From Cymbomonas tetramitiformis (Eukaryota > Chlorophyta > Pyramimonadophyceae > Pyramimonadales > Pyramimonadaceae), in the NCBI GenBank assembly GCA_001247695.2, contig LGRX02031513.1, positions 1-22,218 of the forward strand: a stretch of 22,218 nucleotides of DNA, read 5' to 3'. A program made the translations under genes and the position numbers. The notes below the pieces were generated by a model. It was not told the origin of the DNA. It made no database searches and saw nothing but the letters and a program-made list of their open reading frames with translations. This document shows, piece after piece, positions 9,951 to 16,172 of this stretch. The number at the start of each line of letters is the position of its first letter. The stretch's first letter is position 1.

Positions 9951-9967
9951 GGTGTGTGTGTGTGTTG

Positions 9968-10007
<40 letters not shown>

Positions 10008-10027
10008 ATACATACATGCATGTGTAT
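9948..10027. repeat. Compound TG/TA microsatellite
   Basis: (GT)n, then (AT)n from about 9968, then (GT)n, then TATACATACATGCATG. It lies exactly between the truncated LINE 5' end and the remnant of the host intron and exon. Confidence 0.95.
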
Positions 10028-10262
10028 GTTAGTGTCAGATCCTAGTAAGGTCTTATTGCATATCGGATGATATCGTATCGATTGCCTGCTGTGTGTGTGT
10101 GTGCTTATCCTTGGACCGACTCCTTTGGCACCCCGTAGCCACAGAAGACCTTACCGGCTGCACTATGTACCCACGCCGGGGATCAAAAGGATGTGTGTGT
10201 GTGTTAGTTTCAGATTCTAATAACGCCTTTTATTGCAGATCGGAGAATATCTTATCGCGTGG
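10026..10262 (+). repeat. About 60-bp direct repeat covering an intron-exon border
   Basis: 10026-10085 and 10203-10262 align over TGTTAGT.TCAGAT.CTA.TAA, then TTATTGCA.ATCGGA.GATATC.TATCG-like text, 177 bp apart. The second copy keeps the acceptor TTGCAG; the first has TTGCAT and so lost it. This fits a local duplication of an exon-intron unit through the flanking TG tracts. Confidence 0.7.
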
Positions 10263-10783
10263 TGAATGCCGGTGTTCATCGCCGCTTCAATTGGAGCCAG
10301 ACGTTGATGCCTCGTGACTCTGGGGGATGGTGGAATTCCATAGCGCCTTACGTGTTACGTATAAATCTCAAGTAGCCTGAGACATGTAAATTGCGTGTAA
10401 TGTACGTGGTGGGGGGTTTAGAGACATCATCGGAGACACCTCACACAGAAGCGCCTGCCAAACTTAGGGCATCAGTTGGCAAGACATCAAAAACGCCACA
10501 GACGCCTGCGCCTTCTGGACCCTGCGCCACTCTCGCGCCCCAATCCACTGGACAAAAGCGCGCGAAGAACAGCACAAGAGATAAAGGGAATCGCAAGGAG
10601 CCAAAGGCTCGAAGATCCTTCTCGTGGAACAAGGGGGTAGGCAAACGCTCCCGGTCGCAGCCAGCAGTCGCGTCGCCCTCTGCAGCGGCACGTCAGCGTT
10701 CACTCTCCACGAGCCCTGAGGGGCGAGTAATGTTCAACGTTGAATATGGGAGTACTTGCGATAAAGAATGTGGAGACGCATGA
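10093..10783 (+). CDS. Small basic protein gene, copy R: three exons, 5' end unclear
   Basis: The proposed exons are about 10102-10192, 10239-10358 and 10422-10783 (stop TGA 10781-10783). Intron 10193-10238 is 46 nt, GT to TTGCAG, with a CTAAT branch-like motif. Intron 10359-10421 is 63 nt, GTATAA to TTTAG. Both join in phase 1, so the frame stays open throughout. Exon text includes LLWHPVATED, TMYPRRGSKG, RRISYRVVNAG, RFNWSQTLMPRD and GGWWNSIAPYVL, then the basic Ser/Pro/Lys-rich tail shared with copy L. The first exon has a near-identical copy at 5590-5674. Its left border lies in TG repeats and cannot be fixed; the frame is open from 10033. I do not recognise the family. Conservation across copies and matching splice phases argue that it is, or recently was, a real gene. 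Confidence 0.55.
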
Positions 10784-11004
10784 ATCAGTCAGCGTGTATA
10801 GCCTTAGATAGAAACTCGGCATCCACTTGGGTGACGCGACGTTCTGGCCAGGCCTCCATCACACACTGCCAAAGGAGCAATCGAGCAGCTTTTTCCTGAA
10901 AAGGTTTTTTTCCAGCGGCGGAAACTCTTTTGAATTTGCGGACAGTGGGCCCGCGGGCAACGGCTTACCCTAAATCCTAAAACCCGACTCTGATACAAGG
11001 ACTG
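10784..11004 (+). other. 3' flank of copy R
   Basis: No ORF is supported here. The block at 10886-10970 matches 405-500 in copy L (TTTTTCCTGAAAAGG, CAGCGGCGGAA, CCCGCGGG). ACCCTAAATCCTAAAACCC at 10967-10985 looks telomere-like but is not conserved in copy L. Confidence 0.5.
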
Positions 11005-11318
11005 CTTGGGATCCCACAGCACCCTAGACACCGCTTAGAAGTATGATGGCTGTGTTTGCCGCACTCCCTGCCTGTTTAAAGGAATCCTGCACCGCGCCCG
11101 AACAGATCCTTGCCTGGTAGCATCTGCGGTACAGGAATACTGTCTAGTCCCTGCCGTAGGACTTCAGCAAGGGGACGGCCGACCGAAATGTAGACCGAGT
11201 TTCTTGATTTATACGTAGGTGCAAAACATATCATACAACCCAAATAGCGGTGGGGGTGGAAAGGGAATGGCTCCCTTTAAAATCCAGCCCACACCAGTCA
11301 AAATGGTGTGTTTTTTTT
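11005..11318 (+). ncRNA. Candidate structured RNA, copy R
   Basis: This is the counterpart of 620-926. Helix 1 is CCTG/CAGG (11113-11116 with 11132-11135). Helix 2 is CTG-AGTCC/GGACT-CAG (11140-11150 with 11159-11167). A further hairpin AAAGGGA/TCCCTTT (11260-11266 with 11272-11278) is strong here but weak in copy L. The terminal hairpin is ACACCA/TGGTGT (11291-11296 with 11304-11309), followed at once by T8 at 11311-11318. ATCCCACAGC at 11009-11018 resembles the plant snRNA upstream element. A hairpin followed by T-run would suit RNA polymerase III termination, but a structured mRNA 3' UTR is equally possible. The class is unknown. Confidence 0.35.
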
Positions 11319-11328
11319 GGGTGGGGGT

Positions 11329-11333
11329 TTACA
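11329..11333 (-). terminator. TGTAA poly(A) signal candidate for the PH-domain gene
   Basis: TGTAA on the minus strand lies about 225 nt after the stop of the PH gene, within ATATATGTAAAC. TGTAA is the usual chlorophyte poly(A) signal. The interval 11334-11556 shows nothing else and is read as the gene's 3' UTR. Confidence 0.35.
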
Positions 11334-11556
11334 TATATAGAGATATAGACCAACATGCTCACTTGCGGCATTAACAGTTTTCGTGGATGTTGGTTAGTTT
11401 GAAAATCATTATTCAAACGAGCACAATTCGTGGCCCGCAAAAGCAATACTGCCTGCAAAAGCAATACCAGCATTAAAGTATGCAACGCATATAATATGAA
11501 TGTCTGGCACCAAGTGTTTCGGAGAATCGGTCTACCATGCTGCTGTACATCTTGTT

Positions 11557-13091
11557 TCACGCCTCATCAGAAGCGTCAACAAAACTCTGCAGCAGCAGCT
11601 GCGCTTTCTGCAGAGCGTGGCTCGCTTCCGCTGCTGTTGTTATCATCTCCTCATTGACAGCCCCCCGCATCTTCTTCTCCCTGCTCCAAAACCACACCCG
11701 CACGCTTCCTATGCCTCGACCCCATGCCTACAACTCACCATGTTCTTGCCACATGGGGCTGCAGACACCACAGGCAAAGCAGCAGAGCAGGGTGATGGAG
11801 ACAGGGATATCTAAGCAGTGGAGCAAAGCAGCCAGAAAACACATGATGGACCACATGGTCTAGACTATCACACCTGCGCAAAATCTTGTCATGGTGCACT
11901 ACTGCAGAGGGGGCAGCAGCTGCCCGTTCGAATGCCTGCAATGTCGACAAGGCCCAAAGCCCCCCTTTGATGCAGCACTCTGCAGCCGCTCGCCTTCATG
12001 CTCGGCACCTGCCTTGTGTCGCAGCATGCTGTTTGGTGGCACATCGATTTGCGGCAGAAGTCATCTGGAGTGTGCCACATGGAATCAAACCAGACAGCAG
12101 GGAACATGGAACAGGTGGTAGATGGTGGCCGCGGAGCAGGAAGTGAGCAAAAATAGGCGGTAGGAGAATGGGACACCTTCAGGTTGCTTGCAACGGGTGA
12201 TGATGCAAAAAGAATCAGGCGAGAGGACTCGAGAGGTGCAGCAAGATTCTGGAATCGCTCGAGGGAAGCTGGGAGCACTAAGAGTCTGAGGCGCAGAAAA
12301 ACTATCGACGAGGCTTCGTGTTCACATGCATACAGCGGCGCGCGTTCACACCTTCACCAAGCGCTCGGTGTCCTCTGCAAACTTGGAGGCCATAAGCACC
12401 TCGTCGCCTGCGAGCCTCGCTCATCTCAACATTCCGTGGCAGGCAACATGATAAAACACTGGCGCACTGCAAAAAGCAGAGAGCGGATCAAAGAAACTTG
12501 CAAGGTAGTTCCGCACAAAAACTGTCTGGAACAGGGATCTTGACCGCGCATTCAAAGTGGTGAAAGGATCTCGACCGCGCATTCAAAGTGGTGAAAAGAT
12601 CTCGACCGCGCATTCACAGTGGTGAAAGGACGGTGGGAGCTTCAGAAGCCGTGCATGCCCTAGTGGACCGTTCAATCGGGCGAGGCACACCGATGGGGTG
12701 GGCACACGGGAGGGAGTCGAGAAGGAGCGGAGAAGATGGGAAACACACAATCGGGCGGCACAAGGAGGTGGCGCATAAGATGAAGCATGCTGGGCAATTG
12801 GCAGGTGGTGCTGTGCGCAGGGACAGCAAACAGCAGTCAATGGTGCACTTGCTCCACGCCCTTTACCTGAGACACCGGATACGCGGTGCGCGCAGCTTCG
12901 GGAGAGGCTGCATGCGGGACGCTCACTCACCCTCAACCGCTATTCGGAAGGCGTGCGGGGTGTTGTCCACCACGGAGGGGTCCACGCGCTGTATCGACAT
13001 GTCTTTCTTCACCAGGTTTATCACCTGCATTCCGCGTGTACGTGGCGCCGCGTCATCGCACCTCACATGCATCTCCCCCATACTCGGGACC
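11557..13091 (-). CDS. PH-domain protein gene, last four exons
   Basis: Exons on the minus strand are 13091-12931, 12407-12352, 11935-11874 and 11680-11557 (stop TGA 11557-11559). All introns are GT-AG (523, 416 and 193 nt) and all phases match (1, 0, 2), giving one open frame. The first exon carries the middle of a PH-like fold: GMQVINLVKKDMSIQRVDPS, then TPHAFRIAVEG, the usual F-x-I strand. The next two give GDEVLMASKFAEDTERLVKAF, split over the splice site, resembling the closing PH helix with Leu where Trp is common. The last exon ends in a charged helix (NEEMITTAAEASHALQKAQL). PH domains bind phosphoinositides or proteins at membranes. The family is assigned from pattern only. The preceding exon lies at 21941-22023, beyond an inserted retroelement. 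Confidence 0.6.
12536..12628. repeat. 31-bp tandem repeat, three copies, in a PH-gene intron
   Basis: Units start at 12536, 12567 and 12598 with the core GACCGCGCATTCA(A/C)AGTGG followed by TGAAA(A/G)G. They differ at about three positions. The array lies within the 523-nt intron (12408-12930). Confidence 0.95.
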
Positions 13092-13108
13092 CTGGCGCGT
13101 GCACGGGG

Positions 13109-13164
13109 CCAATACTATACACGACAGGGATCTCCCACACCTTGAAGGGCAGCGCGTCGCGGGG
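13109..13164. repeat. 56-bp minisatellite unit left of the DIRS element
   Basis: One full unit from CCAATACTATACACGACAGG to GTCGCGGGG. It is the same unit as the array at 21129-21924, separated from it by the inserted element. 13068-13108 may be a strongly diverged further unit. Confidence 0.9.
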
Positions 13165-13429
13165 TTCAGAATTATTGCCTTGGAAATAATTCAGGTTATT
13201 TAAATCAAGACTCACAGCAGAGTCGCGCCCGCGGGAGGGCGCGACAGATCGGGCATAACCTGTAGGTACAGTCTGCCCGATCAAGCCCGATCTATACCGA
13301 GGCGGTATTAGATCGGAGGTAGTTGCGGCCCGCGAAGCCGCACACAAAAGTAGGAGCGTTTCACGGGCCTGGCAATTCTTGCAATTCTGACCCTGAAAGC
13401 TCCGGCTTTCTCTCTCAAATTCTGTAAAA
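13165..13429 (+). repeat. Split direct repeat A1
   Basis: 265 bp, matched by A2. It contains strong inverted repeats: GTCGCGCCC/GGGCGCGAC, GATCGGGCA/TGCCCGATC, GCGGC/GCCGC and GAAAGC-TCCG-GCTTTC. It ends in TCTGTAAAA with a TGTAA motif (13423-13427). 13430-13541 then forms an AT-richer leader before the first ORF. Confidence 0.95.
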
Positions 13430-13541
13430 ATCTGAGTTGTAATTTCGTTAAAATCTTTCGATGTTAGAAATTTTTTTCTGAAGACCTTTTATCCCAGCGC
13501 AACGACAGTAGCACTGGGAAGGTGGATTGCAGCGGTAGCGC

Positions 13542-14094
13542 ATGTCTGGTAGGTTAGTCGCGGGGCCAAGAAATAATTACGGGAAAAGGTTGGAGCGCGA
13601 CAGAGGCACGCAGACAGACATTTCAGGAGTGAACAGTCCGTTAGTAGACTCCCGCGACGTCAGAGACTGGGCACATCCCATCTTCGTGCCGTGCAGGTGT
13701 CGTTTCGACTGCAGACACTGGGACCCGCGATTTCCTTACACGGGCTACATTTTCCGTCGACACTGTCGTGAAGCGGAGCGCGGCGGAGTGGGCCCAAAAA
13801 TATTTACGTCAGCGCCTGCGGATGAGCGGACCTTCTTCCGTGGACATTCCGCCGTCGACGATTGAGGAGGAGTGCACGTTCTGTGAACCAGACTCAGGCT
13901 CCTTAGCCTTCTGGAGAGTCATCTTGCCGGCACAGATCCCATTGCCAAGGAGGAGCGTGCAGCGCCGGCGTACTTTCGTGGACCTGTGCCAGAAGTGCGC
14001 GAGAGAGCTAGAGGAGGACTACAAAGAGGCGATTTGGATTCCGATCGGCCGGGAAGAACTCTCTCGTTTCTACTTTACCTGCTCTCGTTGGTAA
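13542..14094 (+). pseudogene. Cys-rich small ORF pair of the DIRS element (frameshifted)
   Basis: Two overlapping frames cover this interval: 13542-13865, opening MSGRLVAG with VPCRCRFDCRHWDPRFPY, and 13768-14094, with EECTFCEPDSG, LCQKCARELEED and the end FTCSRW. The C-x-C-x3-C, C-x2-C and C-x2-C groups suggest one zinc-binding protein of about 170 residues broken by a frameshift near 13760-13780, or one joined by splicing. I do not recognise it; it is not a Gag, RT or recombinase. It lies directly upstream of the Gag-like ORF, 7 bases before its ATG, and is probably co-transcribed. Confidence 0.45.
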
Positions 14095-14101
14095 TTCTCA
14101 C

Positions 14102-15208
14102 ATGTCGGCACCAGCGCTGAGGGATCCGGGATGGGCGAGCTGGGACACCCAGGAGGTACGGCAGGTGTTGGAATCTCTGAGGGACCTGGTGGTGGGCTCG
14201 ACCGTCTCGAAGTCGGATTGGGAAGCGGCGCAGTTTGACGTGCTGGCGGGGTTTGCAGCCATCGCGGGGCCGCTGCAGACCGTGCCGCAAGAGGTGCTAG
14301 CTGCCACCCGAGAGCTGGCAGCGCTCGGACTCTTGGAGGAGGGCGCAGGTTCGGGTCCGAGCCCGGCGTTTACGGTGGCTTCAGGGTGGCTGCTGCGAGG
14401 GAACTGGACCACGGCGCGAGCGATTGCGAAGAAGAGGATGAAGGCCGTAAAAGCGTGGGGCACCACCATGCTGGCCGGGCTGGCAGCCTCGCCGGCACCG
14501 GCAGGGGGCGCGGGGGCGCTCGGGCTGGTTGTCAGCAGGGGGGCGCCAGAAGGAGCGACGGGCGGGCCCGCAGGCACCGTCACGCTAACGCACGCTCAGT
14601 TGATGGATCTCCTCGACATGGCGGTGGCCAAGGCCACGGCAGCAGCTGGAGGGGCTCTCGTTGCCTCGGCAGGAGGGGCGAGCGCATCAGGCGCGGAGGG
14701 ACATTACCACAAGGCGCTGGCGGCGTCCCAGGGGAAGCGGGACGGATGGTCGGTGGACCGTCACAAGCAGGTGCGAGCCAGCGTGTTGGCGGAGGGGGCG
14801 AAGCTGCGGGACTCACTGCTGCGTTTTCGTAGCGAGCACCCGTGGAAGCGCCCAGGGACGGCATTGGAGGCGCACGCTTTCCCGGAGCTCGCGTGGGCGC
14901 GGCCGATCTTGGAGGAGGAGGGCTGCGACATCGACGAGTTGCCGGCGGGTGAGAAGGCCTCCCTCGAGGATTGGTGCGTACTCGTCCACCTGCTGCGTGT
15001 GCGGGTGACAGAGATGCAGGCTTTCGTTAAGGGCAAGGAGCCAGGGGTGGTCTTCGAGGACGTACTGGACGACTCCTTCGCGAGGAAGAGGCAACGCTCT
15101 CCCTCGCCCCCGACAAGCGCCCGCAGGTCGACCCCGGGATCCTGGCAGGCGCGGGGAGCCCCGGGGTGGTTCTCACCCCCGGTCGACGTGGAGAGCTGGC
15201 AGCGGTAG
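14102..15208 (+). CDS. DIRS Gag-like ORF, N-terminal part
   Basis: 368 codons from ATG (MSAPALRDPGWASWDTQEVR) to TAG. It is helical and Ala-rich, with a long Ala/Gly linker in the middle. It then has a second helical block (HKQVRASVLAEGAKLRDSLL, GEKASLEDWCVLVHLLRVRV) and a basic Ser/Pro tail (KRQRSPSPP). No enzyme motif is seen. Its place before RT in the element is that of the structural, RNA-packaging protein of DIRS elements. It overlaps the next ORF (open from before 15103), which carries the rest of the Gag-like region in another frame. One frameshift near 15095-15170, either mutational or programmed, would fuse them. Function is inferred from position. Confidence 0.6.
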   Translation: MSAPALRDPGWASWDTQEVRQVLESLRDLVVGSTVSKSDWEAAQFDVLAGFAAIAGPLQTVPQEVLAATRELAALGLLEEGAGSGPSPAFTVASGWLLRGNWTTARAIAKKRMKAVKAWGTTMLAGLAASPAPAGGAGALGLVVSRGAPEGATGGPAGTVTLTHAQLMDLLDMAVAKATAAAGGALVASAGGASASGAEGHYHKALAASQGKRDGWSVDRHKQVRASVLAEGAKLRDSLLRFRSEHPWKRPGTALEAHAFPELAWARPILEEEGCDIDELPAGEKASLEDWCVLVHLLRVRVTEMQAFVKGKEPGVVFEDVLDDSFARKRQRSPSPPTSARRSTPGSWQARGAPGWFSPPVDVESWQR

Positions 15209-16022
15209 CAGCGGGGCTGCGCACTGTCACCGAGGAGCAGCTGCAGCAGGCGCTCATGGGCACCCTCTCCCCCGAGGCGGTCCCAAAGCCGGCAGGTGAG
15301 GGAGCCCCACGCCCGGTGATTCCCCAACATGTGGGAGGGGAGCTTGCGGGGCTGGACCTGCGAGTGTACCCGGGGCAGAGCCTTGACGCCCAGCAGGCGA
15401 AGTTGGTCCTTGGAGAGGACGGGAGGTCACTGCAGTGGGAGGCGGCGAACAAGAAGACGAGATGCTCGACATTGCCGGAGTGGGAGCGGGGCTTCTGCTA
15501 CGTGCCGCGGAAGGTGAAGTCGGAGCGGCAGCACCGCCTCATGGTCTACTTCAAGGACTGGTTCCAGTACCGCGCGCTGGAGTACGGAGTGGTCAATTTG
15601 ATCAAGTTCTACGAGTTCCTGATTCTGCAGATGGAGGAGGACCCCTCGGTGACTTTCGAGCGGCGGTGCTACGCGGAGCTCTTCGAGGATTACACCCGAG
15701 AGCAACAGCTGCATCCGGTAAAGGCGAAGAGACCTTGGGGGGACGATCGAGGCCAGCGGGGAGGCAAGCAGGGCAAGAACGACAAGGGTGGTAAGACGCG
15801 GAACGACCCCCCCAGCCCCCCCGCGATGGGGGCGGCAAGGGGGCCAAGGGCGGCAGAGGCAGGGGCCGCGGGGGAGTGGAGCTCCCGCAGATCCGCCGTG
15901 CTTGTGCGCTCCACAACCACGGGGCATGCAACTTTGAACCCTGTAGGTTCGAGCATGTGTGCGGGGACCGTGGTGCTGCGGACCACGTGTCCGGGGCCGC
16001 GGCGTGCCCCGGGCACCCATGA
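15166..16022 (+). pseudogene. DIRS Gag-like ORF, C-terminal part with CCCH-like finger
   Basis: A first frame holds VTEEQLQQALMGTL, then a conserved-looking helical block (FKDWFQYRALEYGVVNLIKF) and a basic Gly/Lys tail up to about 15806. At the two C7 runs (15807-15813 and 15816-15822) the sensible text moves to the frame used by the RT ORF. There it reads GGGKGAKGGRGRGRGG and then CALHNHGACNFEPC followed by RFEHVC, a C-x7-C-x4-C-x3-H finger at 15903-15959, ending at TGA 16020-16022. If the first frame is followed it runs instead to 16173 with Arg-rich text of no character. A nucleic-acid-binding Gag end fits both position and finger. Slippage at the C-runs is the likely cause of the break. 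Confidence 0.6.
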
Positions 16023-16172
16023 TGCGGGCGGCAGAGCCCGGCGCAAGCTGCGGCGCCGGGCAACGCCAACAGCAGCAGGAGGGCGCCGGCGGGCGCCGGA
16101 GAGGCACCGGCACGAGGGCCGGTGGCCGAAGAGGGCCATGAGCCCGAAGATGGTGAGGAGGAGGACGACGTG

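Larger units (their letters stand above)
5675..9960 (-). mobile_element. RLE-type non-LTR retrotransposon (LINE), 5'-truncated and decayed
   Basis: On the minus strand, RT is followed by a CCHC knuckle and a restriction-like endonuclease, the order seen in RLE-type LINEs (R2, NeSL, Utopia and related clades). No apurinic endonuclease domain lies before the RT. The coding frame begins abruptly at a TG/TA microsatellite near 9950, without the N-terminal zinc fingers such elements often carry, consistent with 5' truncation. One stop codon and two frameshifts break the protein. No poly(A) tail is seen at the 3' end near 5675. It appears to separate an exon fragment (5590-5674) from the intron remnant at 10026-10085. 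Edges are approximate. Confidence 0.7.

Noticed and set aside
11889..12278. Minus-strand ORF of 129 codons
   Set aside because: It runs across the splice acceptor at 11936 of the PH gene and into the intron; only the 11874-11935 exon, in another frame, has support.
13063..13347. Minus-strand ORF repeated at 20355-20804 with nearly the same protein
   Set aside because: Both are read through repeat A of the DIRS element. The similarity is that of the repeat, and the inverted repeats explain the open frame.
13384..13420. GAAAGC hairpin followed by TTTC as a bacterial-type terminator
   Set aside because: The context is a eukaryotic retroelement repeat and no U-tract follows the stem.
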